Of a DNA stretch of 64,000 nt, positions 34,611 through 43,482 are shown piece by piece. The notes beneath the pieces were generated by a model. That model saw only the letters and a program-made list of their open reading frames with translations. It was not told where the DNA came from and ran no database searches. Numbering within the stretch: the stretch's first letter is position 1; each line of letters begins with the position of its first letter. This stretch comes from Desulfosarcina sp. (GTDB lineage Bacteria > Desulfobacterota > Desulfobacteria > Desulfobacterales > Desulfosarcinaceae). The translations under genes and the position numbers were made by a program. The stretch lies in assembly GCA_014237405.1 (NCBI GenBank), contig JABZFO010000163.1, forward strand, positions 1 through 64,000, read 5' to 3'.

Positions 34611-35647
34611 GCCGCCTCCTCTTCCTCAATGGGCCAGGCCTGCCCCTTGATGAGCTTTTCCCATTTGGCGCGGGCCGAGTCGTAGATATCGTCTGGCGCG
34701 TTCAGCATTTCTATTTCATGCGCTTCGACGTATGCCCGGAAGTTTTCTGCGTTCAGCCTTACCCACTTCTTTTGCCATGCAGTCCATTCGTGATTACTCC
34801 AATTCAGGTAGGCTTCGCCCGGGGCCGGGGCTTGGTCGTGGCCGCGGTCATCCTCACCAGTGGGGATCGGGCATCCGATGTCAGGCATGAGCGCCACCCA
34901 TTTTTCCGCGGCTATGCCACGGATCTTGACGGAGGCCTCGACAAATCGTCTGATATGAGCGTTGACGTATGCCTGGTATCGCATTTTTGACAGGGTTTTC
35001 CACTCGCGGATGAACTGGTCTTCATCATACGTGAACTCCGGCTTCGGGAGTTCGTCCTCTTTGTAGATACGGAAATCAGGGAGCTTGAGAAGATACTGGC
35101 GGTGCTCACTTGACAAGACCTCGCACACACAATCGCCGTTTTCATTGTCCTCGAAAGTGTAGGTTCGCTTCCCCAGGGTGAGGACCGTCGGGCCGTCGCG
35201 CTGAATCAGGCACTCTATGACATTGGGGTTGAAGGGGAGTTCAACGTGCAGGCTGTTAAGATGGTCGGCAATCGCATCTATGGAGTATGGCAAAGGCTGT
35301 CCACCGGTTTCGGCCACCATGAGCATAACTTCCTCGATCAATATGAGTTCTCGATCATTAAAAACCTTGCCGCCATCCTCTCTCAGCATGGAAAAAACGA
35401 CCTTGTTCGGGCGGAGCACGCTTTCCCGCATGAGATTGGCAATATGGTAGAACTCGGTGCAGCACGGTGTCAGCACGTGCAGATCGACATCACAAGCATG
35501 CCGGTCCGACTCGGCGGCCAGCCGGGCGGGAGTGTCGCTGAACTCGTAGGGAGCTGGGAAAATAAATTCAATCTTCAGACGCTCGATTAGCGCGTTTCTC
35601 CATGTCGAACCTTCCCCGTTAGATCCTCCGAGATATACTCTTTTCAT
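34607..35647 (-). CDS. Head-operon protein with nucleoside 2-deoxyribosyltransferase-like N-terminus
   Basis: A 346-aa protein. Residues 1-130 (KRVYLGGSNGEGSTWRNALI, then DRHACDVDLHVLTPCCTEFY and NKVVFSML) match the fold signature of nucleoside 2-deoxyribosyltransferase-like proteins (V-F-L-G-G-S, STWR, CD-x-x-L-x-V-I-T-P). The enzyme family exchanges bases on deoxynucleosides; whether catalytic residues are intact cannot be settled by eye. Residues 180-346 are helical, unrelated and Trp-rich (EWTAWQKKWVRL). Location between decoration and connector genes suggests a structural or packaged role. An AAGGAGAG ribosome binding site precedes ATG 35647. Confidence 0.6.
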   Translation of the reverse strand: MKRVYLGGSNGEGSTWRNALIERLKIEFIFPAPYEFSDTPARLAAESDRHACDVDLHVLTPCCTEFYHIANLMRESVLRPNKVVFSMLREDGGKVFNDRELILIEEVMLMVAETGGQPLPYSIDAIADHLNSLHVELPFNPNVIECLIQRDGPTVLTLGKRTYTFEDNENGDCVCEVLSSEHRQYLLKLPDFRIYKEDELPKPEFTYDEDQFIREWKTLSKMRYQAYVNAHIRRFVEASVKIRGIAAEKWVALMPDIGCPIPTGEDDRGHDQAPAPGEAYLNWSNHEWTAWQKKWVRLNAENFRAYVEAHEIEMLNAPDDIYDSARAKWEKLIKGQAWPIEEEEAA

Positions 35648-35676
35648 GATTGCTCTCCTTATTGGTTGGGTTGGGT

Positions 35677-35739
35677 CCCTCCGGCCATACCGGACTACGG
35701 AGGGCGGTCCGTAATCCGGCCTGGGCCATGGCCGGAGGG
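35677..35739. promoter_or_regulatory. Nested long hairpin between capsid-side genes
   Basis: The outer arms CCCTCCGGCCAT (35677-35688) and ATGGCCGGAGGG (35728-35739) pair perfectly over 12 bp. The inner arms CCGGACTACGGA (35690-35701) and TCCGTAATCCGG (35708-35719) pair over 11 of 12 bp around a 6-nt loop. In the minus-strand late transcript this forms a strong GC-rich structure between the genes at 35776 and 34607. No U tract follows, so it is more likely an RNA processing, stability or attenuation element than a terminator. Confidence 0.7.
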
Positions 35740-35775
35740 TGGGGAAAATTGTTGGGAACCGGTTATTCGACCTTG

Positions 35776-36270
35776 CTATTTCCCATGGTCGGACGACCGG
35801 AAATACAGCACCCCGTAGATATCACCGGCGACTGGCGTTGCAGCTGCCGCTATGATCTTCATGACGACCGTTTTCTCTGCATCGATCGCAGGGCAGGTGG
35901 ATTCGGCCAGCCAGGTGGCCGGCTCGAACACACACTCAAGATCGTTCATGTCCTGGAAACCAGCCGTCCGGCCCACGGTGGCGCCATCGATCAGCAGGGA
36001 ACTCGGGACCAGGCCGTCCTTGTCGGCGTTAAGGATACCCACGTCCCATTCCAGAGATGTGACGCCGTCGATGTCGTCCAGATACATTTTGATATCGACC
36101 GGGATGCAATTGGCCGGCAGCGGGCACAGTCCGACCAAATGGTTGATGGCCAGGGATGTGTCCACCGTGGCCTTGAACGGAATACAGTAAACCTCTCCCG
36201 AGCTGTGGGGAGCCGGGGGCTGATACAGATGGCGGTTGGCCACCTTGTCAGACTCATAATTTAATGCCAT
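35776..36270 (-). CDS. Putative capsid decoration/head protein
   Basis: A 164-aa beta-rich protein (YCIPFKATVDTSLAINHLVG, TSLEWDVGILNADKDG, GDIYGVLYFRS) immediately downstream of the major capsid gene, where phages normally encode decoration or head-stabilising proteins. No signal peptide or membrane segment. No family name is recognised; the assignment is positional. Confidence 0.6.
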   Translation of the reverse strand: MALNYESDKVANRHLYQPPAPHSSGEVYCIPFKATVDTSLAINHLVGLCPLPANCIPVDIKMYLDDIDGVTSLEWDVGILNADKDGLVPSSLLIDGATVGRTAGFQDMNDLECVFEPATWLAESTCPAIDAEKTVVMKIIAAAATPVAGDIYGVLYFRSSDHGK

Positions 36271-36298
36271 GATACACCTCGTTTTTTTTAGAGTGCGG

Positions 36299-36321
36299 AA
36301 AAGGGGCCAGGAACAAGCCCC
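36299..36321 (-). terminator. Weak terminator after major capsid gene
   Basis: On the minus strand GGGGC-N9-GCCCC is followed by only four T residues, 22 bp past the capsid stop codon. It could reduce read-through and so favour capsid over downstream expression. Confidence 0.4.
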
Positions 36322-36342
36322 GGCCCGTTACAATTATCTATC

Positions 36343-37479
36343 TTACGCGGTCGGATCCTTGGCTGCGGTGTCCAGAGCTATGCCGCCATAGTCCTTGCCG
36401 TTAAAGGTGACCTTTTTCACGCCGACAATGGTGTGAGAAGTGATGATCAGCTGGTTGCCATTGTCGCGGGTCTCCTCATTCCATCCGAACCGCAGGCCGG
36501 TACCAGGGCTGCCGAATGCGCAGACCATGTGCTGCTCACCGAGAAACAGGGCACGGGCGGCCAGGATGTTGCTGCCGGACCCGTAGTCTGAGAACCTGAT
36601 CACGCCCTTATGCTTTTGAAGCACGACCGCGTTGTGCATACCCAGGGCGCCGGTAAAAATCGGACTTTTCTTGCCAACGGCCGCAGCGGCCGCCTTCTGG
36701 ATGTCCAGCCAACCGCCGGTGCCGGTGCTGGTGCGCAGGTCATATGCCTGCCACGGGTTCATCAGGCAGACATAGTGCAGCTCATTGCCGATTTTGATCG
36801 GCTGAATCTGCGGGGTCTGGGTGTTGCCGTCGGTTCCGGCGCTCCCCCCACCACCGCCACCACCCATCATCTCAGCCCGGGCAACGGCTTTGTCGACGAT
36901 CGGCAAGTCAAAGGTGTCGGTCACCGTGATGGTCGCCTTGGCCTTGTTGCCCGCGTAAAGAATGTGCTCAGAATCCGGTGCGGTGATCGCGTTGCCGGCA
37001 AAGCCGGTGTAGGTGGTCGGGTAAACGAAATCCGCGTTGATGCCCCGGGCTCCGGATCCGTACATGAAAAAGAGCTCATCGAACACACGCGCCCACCATT
37101 CAGACTGACGCTTGCGGGCGATTTTGCGCAGCTTATGAACGGTGCGCTTGCGGGTCATTCTGCCACCCGAGTTAACACCACCACGCAACTGATCGATGTT
37201 GACATCGTCGCTGTAGAACTTCAGATCTTCCTCTTTGTTCTCCAGGACTTCGTCACCTTCAATGGGTTGCATCGTCATCTGCATGGTCAGGTCAAATCCG
37301 ACCTCGTCGCCAGCGTCGCTTTCCAGCTCGTCGAGCTGTTGAACCGGCATCGATGCGGTCTCTCCCTTGCCCATGAACCGAGTAGTCCAATACGACTTCT
37401 TCGGGGTGTCCAGCGCCAAAAACGCTGAAAACTTTTTAACTGCCTTGGGGTCATTTACCCCTATTACTGTTTGTCCCAT
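36343..37479 (-). CDS. Major capsid protein, N4-gp56 family
   Basis: A 378-aa protein with family features: an N-terminal domain containing MPVQQLDELESDAGDEVGFDL, LKFYSDDVNIDQLRGGV, and the RMTRKRTVHKLRKIARKR segment, followed by WWARVFDELFFMYGSGARG. A seven-glycine loop (MMGGGGGGGSAG) occurs near residue 205. It would form the HK97-fold shell. It follows the scaffold-like gene across a 144-bp leader with a strong GGAGGTTATAACA ribosome binding site, consistent with high expression. Confidence 0.88.
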   Translation of the reverse strand: MGQTVIGVNDPKAVKKFSAFLALDTPKKSYWTTRFMGKGETASMPVQQLDELESDAGDEVGFDLTMQMTMQPIEGDEVLENKEEDLKFYSDDVNIDQLRGGVNSGGRMTRKRTVHKLRKIARKRQSEWWARVFDELFFMYGSGARGINADFVYPTTYTGFAGNAITAPDSEHILYAGNKAKATITVTDTFDLPIVDKAVARAEMMGGGGGGGSAGTDGNTQTPQIQPIKIGNELHYVCLMNPWQAYDLRTSTGTGGWLDIQKAAAAAVGKKSPIFTGALGMHNAVVLQKHKGVIRFSDYGSGSNILAARALFLGEQHMVCAFGSPGTGLRFGWNEETRDNGNQLIITSHTIVGVKKVTFNGKDYGGIALDTAAKDPTA

Positions 37480-37623
37480 TGTTATAACCTCCGGTTTTTA
37501 CGGTTTTCAGGTTTCAAGTTTTTTTACGATGTACTGCTATCGCTGTTTTCCACTTGACCCTGGCTATGTGTAAAAACCGGGCGGCTATTTAAAAACCGTT
37601 TGGACAACAGGTGCTGCTACTAC

Positions 37624-38622
37624 TTATGCTGCGCTTTCGTACCTCTCCAACTGTGCAGGCGTCAGTTTCTCGATCGCCTCCTGGAACTTTTCACCGTCGA
37701 GCCTGTCTAAATAATCGAACTCTGACGGGTCACTCTCTTCTTCGGCGGACGGCAGTTTTGCGATGTCGCCGTCTTCGATTGTTGATCGATCGGCATTGCC
37801 GGACTTCGCTGCGGCGATGGCCTTGGCCTTGCGGGCCTTTTCGGCTGCCTGTCTCTTAACCTCCTCCGCTTCTGTTGCCGTCGGGTCAGCGGTAAGGACA
37901 AGATCCGACTCAACCTGCTTTTTTGCCGCGGCAAGCAACTGGTCGTCGGTCATGGTAGCACCGTCCTCGGTCTTCAAAATCCTGTTGACGGTGGCGACGT
38001 AGGCCGCGTTGAGCGTTTGGTTCGAAAGGAACCTCGGATTGTCCTCAAAAAACTTATCCTGGGATCCCTGCCATTGAAAATGCCGGGCGTTCTGATTGTA
38101 CTCCTTGGCGTCCTCATCCTTCCATCTCAACCTGTTGTACTCGGTTTTTATTTCGTCGAAGGCCTGGTAGTCGATCTCGCCGTCATCGAACTGTGTTTTG
38201 GCCTCATCGAACTTTGTTTTGGCGGCTTCGAGCTTTTCCGGATCGACACTCGGCAACTGAGGGGGCTGCGTTTGCTGAGGCGCCGGGACCTCATCGGCTT
38301 CTTTGGCCGCGGCGGCATCGGCGGCTTCCTTTTCGGCCAGGGCCTTTGCGTCGGCGTCCTCCTTGGCCTTTGCCTCGGCAGCTTTATCGTCGGTGGCCGC
38401 TTTATCAGCTTCCGCTTTTTCGGTTGCCGCTTTCTCGTCGGCTATTTTCTGGGCGGCTGCCTTGTCTTCGGCGGCCTGTTTTTCGGCATCGGCGGCTTCC
38501 TTGGCTTCCCGCTCAGCGGCTTCGGCATCTGTTTCCTCGATGGTGTCATCATCGTCACCGCCATCGATGGCGGCAACTTCCTCAGGGCTCAATCCTTCTT
38601 TTTCTTCGTCGGTCAATGGCAT
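37624..38622 (-). CDS. Putative scaffolding protein
   Basis: A 332-aa acidic protein. Residues 30-115 are an almost uninterrupted Ala/Glu/Lys/Asp coiled coil (EAKEAADAEKQAAEDKAAAQ), followed by a Pro/Gln linker and a helical domain containing NQNARHFQWQGSQDKFFEDNP. The C-terminus (ATEAEEVKRQAAEKARKAKA, then EKFQEAIEKLTPAQLERY) is helical too. Composition and location just before the major capsid gene are classic for phage scaffolds. No protease domain is seen. Confidence 0.72.
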   Translation of the reverse strand: MPLTDEEKEGLSPEEVAAIDGGDDDDTIEETDAEAAEREAKEAADAEKQAAEDKAAAQKIADEKAATEKAEADKAATDDKAAEAKAKEDADAKALAEKEAADAAAAKEADEVPAPQQTQPPQLPSVDPEKLEAAKTKFDEAKTQFDDGEIDYQAFDEIKTEYNRLRWKDEDAKEYNQNARHFQWQGSQDKFFEDNPRFLSNQTLNAAYVATVNRILKTEDGATMTDDQLLAAAKKQVESDLVLTADPTATEAEEVKRQAAEKARKAKAIAAAKSGNADRSTIEDGDIAKLPSAEEESDPSEFDYLDRLDGEKFQEAIEKLTPAQLERYESAA

Positions 38623-38656
38623 GTTGGGTTCTCCTTTGCGGGTTGGTGGTTAGGGT

Positions 38657-39142
38657 CTATTCGTCTTCAAGCTCAGAGCCGCGGAGTAGGTCTCCTTCGA
38701 TGGTTGGGCCTTCCTCATTGCCAGAAAGGCCATCGCCAGACCCATCGTGAAGAATAGGGCCACCTTGATCGTCCTTTTCGGCTGGCTTCATGATGCCTGC
38801 CGGCAGTTCCGGCTCTTCAACTCGTTGGACGTCGAATTTCTCGTCAATGTTCCGCAAGTACCGGATCACGCCGCCGTCGGTCCGCTCCGTGTGAATGTAG
38901 ACGCCTGGAAAAAATTCCAGCGCCTCGGCCACGGAATAACCGCCGTCGGGGTTTGTTTGCAGGGTAGACACGCAGACCAGGCATCCGATGCCGGACACCC
39001 CCATAGCCTTAGTGGACTTCATAAACCCCTGTTCGTGAGACCAGGCCTTGCAAAGCACTTTCCACTGGTCACCGCCCTCTGATTCAAAGTCTGAAATGTT
39101 CGCCCTTGCCGATTTTTCATCTACTGCGTTAAGCGTCCTCAT
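38657..39142 (-). CDS. Head-module hypothetical protein
   Basis: A 161-aa protein with a mixed alpha/beta N-terminal part (DQWKVLCKAWSHEQGFMKST, VSGIGCLVCVSTLQTNPDGG) and an acidic, Gly-rich disordered tail. It resembles uncharacterised phage proteins encoded between portal and scaffold; it may be a head accessory factor. No catalytic motif is recognised. Confidence 0.55.
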   Translation of the reverse strand: MRTLNAVDEKSARANISDFESEGGDQWKVLCKAWSHEQGFMKSTKAMGVSGIGCLVCVSTLQTNPDGGYSVAEALEFFPGVYIHTERTDGGVIRYLRNIDEKFDVQRVEEPELPAGIMKPAEKDDQGGPILHDGSGDGLSGNEEGPTIEGDLLRGSELEDE

Positions 39143-39157
39143 AGTTCAGTCTCCTTC

Positions 39158-39358
39158 TTAAAACGGGTTAGTGGAAAAAGAGTTCCGGTCTAACACAAAC
39201 CCCTTTCCGGCCCATCCGGGCAGGTTCTCCATGAATAACTGACGGCCATCCGTCAGTCCCCTACAGTTACCCAACATTCCGAGGGGTCGTTTGTTTGCTG
39301 CGACCGACCGGCAGGCCACCTTAAAGGCATGGGAAAACTGTAAGGCCACCACAATCAC
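39158..39358 (-). CDS. Small hypothetical protein after portal gene
   Basis: A 66-aa frame beginning at a GTG that overlaps the portal stop by 4 bp (GTGA), suggesting coupled translation. The C-terminal NCRGLTDGRQLFMENLP and GWAGKGFVLDRNSF stretch is ordered-looking, with aromatic and Gly residues. No known domain. The GTG start lowers certainty. Confidence 0.5.
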   Translation of the reverse strand: MIVVALQFSHAFKVACRSVAANKRPLGMLGNCRGLTDGRQLFMENLPGWAGKGFVLDRNSFSTNPF

Positions 39359-41517
39359 GACGCCCTGGGGGCAGGCAACTGCTTGGGTGCCTCCCTGCGG
39401 GCCTCAATTTTATCCAGCACCTCGGCTTTCTTGATGCGCGAATTCTCGAACAACTGACGGACTTCGGCCAGCTTGGCCTTTGCTTCGGCCACAGCTTTCT
39501 CGGCCTGGGCGTCGTTTTTATTGGCCTCGGACTCCTTGAGATCCATCTCCAGCTGCAACAGGGCATCCTCGATAGCCTTTTGCCGGGCGGCCTCGTCAAT
39601 CTTGGCCTGCTGCTCGGCCTGTACCTTCGGATCGTTCGGATCCGCGTCAGGATCCTCCTGTCCGTTGATGGCCCGGATGCGCTCTACGGCTATCTCGCGG
39701 CCAGGCAAGTCTGACATATCAATCCACAGGTCGAGCAGATGGAGGATGATCTCGGCCGGCAGCTTGGACAGCATGTCTCCAAACTGCTCAAACATATTCT
39801 GGCGAACGGTTGCATTGTAATTTTCGGCGTCGATTACAAAGTCGCACTGTGTCTCGGTGACATCGTTCACCGTCTCGCCGTCGGGGGCCGGAACATTAAA
39901 ATCGATGAAATCCATCTTGCCCTGGTCGCCGGTAATCCGGATCGTCTTTTCCTCGGTCATATATTGCTCGATGAGCGATAGAGTGACCTCGCCCTCAAGG
40001 AAAAATGCCAATAAATGGTTGTCGTACAGTTCGGCCGTGTTGACATGGCCCTGGTCCTGGCGGGCTTTGATCGCTCGGCCAGATGTTGCGTTGGTCTCCA
40101 CCCCTCGATTTTCGTCGGTCACTCCGCCTGTGCTTTCGATAAACCGGGCATCCTGTTCCATCAGCATGATGTGTTCTCTGGCCAGGGCGGTCTGGTTGCG
40201 AAGTTCGATGCCCTCAAGTTTTTTAACAACCAGGTTTCCGTCGGGTCGGTCTTTTTCCTCAATCAGGTCGTCAAAATCCTTCCAGTTGTTATCCTCGATT
40301 ACCATTTGGTTGGAAGAGAGTATCCACAGGGCTTTGGCGCGACGCTTGTTCAGATCGTCCTGGGGATCCATCTGCTGGGCCGGTACGCCGTAGGGAGTTC
40401 CGTCTCGTTTCTTTTTGTATCCCCAATGCGGTATAAGCCGGAACCGATTATGATTGTATGGCCGACGGCCATATGCGAGGACATATTTGCCGCAAAAAAC
40501 CATCCACATCATAATAAACCGGGTTGAGTCTACGACGCTGCACAGTTCACCATCGACCATGGATCTCATGCCTTTGTTTTTCTCATCGTAGACCGCTCCG
40601 TTAAGCGACCCTATGTCCTTGCCGCGGAGCACGGACACCTTTTCCACGACCCGGAACTCACACGCAACGAGCCGCACTCGGTCGCGGTTGATGCCCAGGC
40701 CGAACGGATCAGCATCCTGGCCGTCGAGTTCGTCGAGTTCCGGGTTAATGCTGCTCTCGTCGTACTGATCGTCGGTCAGGTCCTTGCCCTGCATTACCGA
40801 CGCTTTGATGGCGTCCTTGCGGTCGGGAAACATTGCTACTGCGATGTCATAATCGACAATGCGGGACCGGAATTGGTATCGGCCGTCATCCAGGTCCAGC
40901 TGCTTGCCACAAGAGTCATGCCAGACGTTGCGCCAATCTTCATAGCGAAGGTAGATCGGTTCTTCCGAATCGTCGCCGCGAATGCCGATGTCGGTCCAAC
41001 CCAGGCCCGAGATAACCTGGTCTTTAAATGCCTGCGACCGTGCGTAACGGGCCTTGTTGACGCTGTTGACGTATTTCAGGAGCTTGGTCTTGCCCTGGGC
41101 GCTTTTTCCGTCGTCCTTTCGCCGTGGGAGTACGGAATAGTCAAAGCGGGTGCGCCGTTCGGTTCCCGTGAGCCAGTCGTGTGTAGATTTCACGAGATTG
41201 TAAACACAGGCTTTTTGTCCGCGCTCGTCGAGCTCGGCTTCATCGTCATCAGCCCATTGCTTCCCGTCGACATAATCGTGAGCCTTCATGCGCTCGGCAC
41301 GACTGTCAGCCTGTTTGCTCCGCTCGTAGTTCCACCACCCGATCACCATCCGCCGGTGTCTTTTGACAGTTTCGTCAGTGTCAAGAAAATGCTCGGTTCC
41401 GGATTTTCTCTCGGCCTCCTTGACGCCTGGAATGTCCCTGGTCTGCTCATCGAGAGTCAGCCCCTGGTCCTGGAGGACGGTGTCTTGATCTTCGGTGGTG
41501 AAATCAATGCTGCCCAT
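39355..41517 (-). CDS. Portal protein
   Basis: A 720-aa protein with a P22-like portal organisation: N-terminal region with RRMVIGWWNYERSKQADSRA and DYVDGKQWADDDEAELDERG, a central core including VYNLVKSTHDWLTGTERRTR and the RLIPHWGYKKKRDGTPYG segment, and a C-terminal long coiled coil (QQAKIDEAARQKAIEDALLQ onward) corresponding to the barrel. It forms the dodecameric DNA channel at the capsid vertex. The downstream small gene overlaps it; upstream is a short hypothetical and the terminase. Confidence 0.85.
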   Translation of the reverse strand: MGSIDFTTEDQDTVLQDQGLTLDEQTRDIPGVKEAERKSGTEHFLDTDETVKRHRRMVIGWWNYERSKQADSRAERMKAHDYVDGKQWADDDEAELDERGQKACVYNLVKSTHDWLTGTERRTRFDYSVLPRRKDDGKSAQGKTKLLKYVNSVNKARYARSQAFKDQVISGLGWTDIGIRGDDSEEPIYLRYEDWRNVWHDSCGKQLDLDDGRYQFRSRIVDYDIAVAMFPDRKDAIKASVMQGKDLTDDQYDESSINPELDELDGQDADPFGLGINRDRVRLVACEFRVVEKVSVLRGKDIGSLNGAVYDEKNKGMRSMVDGELCSVVDSTRFIMMWMVFCGKYVLAYGRRPYNHNRFRLIPHWGYKKKRDGTPYGVPAQQMDPQDDLNKRRAKALWILSSNQMVIEDNNWKDFDDLIEEKDRPDGNLVVKKLEGIELRNQTALAREHIMLMEQDARFIESTGGVTDENRGVETNATSGRAIKARQDQGHVNTAELYDNHLLAFFLEGEVTLSLIEQYMTEEKTIRITGDQGKMDFIDFNVPAPDGETVNDVTETQCDFVIDAENYNATVRQNMFEQFGDMLSKLPAEIILHLLDLWIDMSDLPGREIAVERIRAINGQEDPDADPNDPKVQAEQQAKIDEAARQKAIEDALLQLEMDLKESEANKNDAQAEKAVAEAKAKLAEVRQLFENSRIKKAEVLDKIEARREAPKQLPAPRAS

Positions 41518-41948
41518 TAGTGGATCACCTCAGACAACGGCTTGGAGACAACCAGGTCTTGAACGTGTGAAACAGATCCCTCTCCGCGCAAGTCAGCCAT
41601 GGTGACCTTGACTTCTCCCAGGTTCACCAGCTCCTCTTTTTGCGGGGGCGCCTTGATCAGGTCATCAATGCCTTCCTCGATGACCGATGCGATGCGGCCC
41701 ATACGGCTGGGCGTGACCAGTCCTAAATCGAACAGGTTACAGAGGAACTGGCAGATTTGGCTCATATGATAAATGAACCGAGGATTATGGTCCTCACTGT
41801 ACTGCCAGACATCGTTGAGACGAATGGCAAAAGAGGGGGCCACCGGCCGATCCAGCCGAAACGTCTTGACCGGCGAGACCTTCTTGTGGATAACCAGGAC
41901 GGGGTCTCCTTGGTCGTCGTATTCAATTCTTCGATAAACTTCGGCCAT
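41517..41948 (-). CDS. Hypothetical protein between terminase and portal
   Basis: A 143-aa soluble protein (EVYRRIEYDDQGDPVLVIHK, FIYHMSQICQFLCNLFDLG). It lies one base from the terminase and shares one base with the portal start, so it is tightly embedded in the packaging module. No recognised domain; a packaging accessory role is inferred from position only. Confidence 0.6.
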   Translation of the reverse strand: MAEVYRRIEYDDQGDPVLVIHKKVSPVKTFRLDRPVAPSFAIRLNDVWQYSEDHNPRFIYHMSQICQFLCNLFDLGLVTPSRMGRIASVIEEGIDDLIKAPPQKEELVNLGEVKVTMADLRGEGSVSHVQDLVVSKPLSEVIH

Positions 41949-41949
41949 C

Positions 41950-43482
41950 TTAAACCACCCTTGCTGATCGTTTGCGCGACCTGCGCTTCTTCCGCCTGGC
42001 CGGCGGGGACTGGTAACCGATAGCTAAATAGCGCCCGGCATCGGCGAAATGTGTTGCCCAATTATGCAGCGGTGTATCGAAATAGCCGCCGTTGATTTCG
42101 TCCGGCTTGCGCTGGTAGGAGTCCATGCCGTCAATAAATTTTTCGCACTTTTCCTCGTCTATCCAGCAGCTCGGCAGAAAGTCCCGGGTCGCCGATATAC
42201 CGTCGGCCAGGTCCAGCTTGTCGACGACCACAATATTCTGGTCGGGCATCAGCTCTATCAGTGTGGCCAGGCGGGTTTTACCGGTGATCAGTGACTTGTT
42301 CGCGATGTCGTGGGGCAGGAAATGCGTGTTGTAGACATACCCCTTGATCTGTAGCATCTGGACATAGTCGGCCAGCTTCCGATCGTTGCCATAATAGAGA
42401 TCTATGATCCGGTTTTCCATTCCGTACCGCTGGTGGAATAACAGCACCATCCAATCATCGATGCCCAGGTCCCAGGCCGTGTTGACCGGCAGCGTGGGGT
42501 CATACGGCACCTTGCCTATTCGTCCGTGTTCCCGGAGGTAGGCCATCTCCTCGGCGTAATAGGCTCCCTCGATTGACGCTTTGAACGCCTCGGCCGGGGT
42601 GCTCGGGAACTCCTGGTACATCTTTTCCTTCATTATCAGGCGTTTCTTGTAGTACCAGGTCTTCTGCCGCCGGGTGAGCTTCACCGGCTTGCCGTCGGTG
42701 CCGATCAGGTGGCCGTCGGCCTCCAGCTTGTCGAAATACTCGACCGACTCCTTGGGCAGGGTGACCAACAGGGCGTCAGCCGCATCCAGCTGATTCTTTG
42801 GATCCCAGAACCAGGGAAAAAAATGCAGCTTGTAGTCCAGCTTTGTTAATGGTTTTTCCATACGCTCGTTGTTGAGGGCCTCTGTGCAAAAATCGAAAAA
42901 ATCACCGTACCTGCCCTCTGCCGTTGACTCGATTACAACAATATTACCGGCATGAATTGCATTGAGGCTGCCGGTCTTGATCTCCTGAGCCTTGTCCGGG
43001 TACTTGCGACATATCTTTCCATGCTCAGAAATGTGTAGACGTTGAACGGTCCCGGATCGAACCGATGTAGCAACGTAAATGATGGAACCGTTGCTAAAAG
43101 CCAGCTCTCTCTGGCTGTCAGTGACCAACCTCCTTTGGTTGCGAAACCCTTCGGGCAGGTTGTCATACGGGAACTTGACCTTTCTCCGGAAAATCTTGCT
43201 GGCGTCCTCGCGGTTGTGGGCGATGATGCCGGCCTCGATGTCTTTGATGAAAAGGCAGTCGTCGAGAAAAAAGATGTCAACAAATGTTGTCCCTCCAAAC
43301 TGCCGGGCCTTGAGAATCAGATTGCAGTACCAAAGGTCCCAGTAAAGTTTCTCCTGCAGCGGGTTACATACAAACTTAACCTTTTGTCCGTCCTCGTTTG
43401 TGATGTAATACAGGTTATTTAGGCGCCACCACTTGTCGTCGAACCTTTCGACCACTTCTACCTGACTTGTTGGGCAGCTCAT
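41950..43482 (-). CDS. Terminase large subunit
   Basis: A 510-aa packaging motor. The ATPase domain has an adenine-binding Gln in NPLQEKLYWD, a Walker A-like KARQFGGTT at 58-66, and a Walker B/catalytic acid in VVIESTAEG near 178-185. The C-terminal RNase H-like nuclease starts at NTAWDLGIDDWM near 330 and includes a second acidic cluster around HFLPHD and VVVDKLDLADG. The tail is very basic (RRKKRRSRKRSA). It overlaps the small subunit gene by 68 bp. It cuts concatemers and drives DNA into the prohead. Confidence 0.88.
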   Translation of the reverse strand: MSCPTSQVEVVERFDDKWWRLNNLYYITNEDGQKVKFVCNPLQEKLYWDLWYCNLILKARQFGGTTFVDIFFLDDCLFIKDIEAGIIAHNREDASKIFRRKVKFPYDNLPEGFRNQRRLVTDSQRELAFSNGSIIYVATSVRSGTVQRLHISEHGKICRKYPDKAQEIKTGSLNAIHAGNIVVIESTAEGRYGDFFDFCTEALNNERMEKPLTKLDYKLHFFPWFWDPKNQLDAADALLVTLPKESVEYFDKLEADGHLIGTDGKPVKLTRRQKTWYYKKRLIMKEKMYQEFPSTPAEAFKASIEGAYYAEEMAYLREHGRIGKVPYDPTLPVNTAWDLGIDDWMVLLFHQRYGMENRIIDLYYGNDRKLADYVQMLQIKGYVYNTHFLPHDIANKSLITGKTRLATLIELMPDQNIVVVDKLDLADGISATRDFLPSCWIDEEKCEKFIDGMDSYQRKPDEINGGYFDTPLHNWATHFADAGRYLAIGYQSPPARRKKRRSRKRSARVV

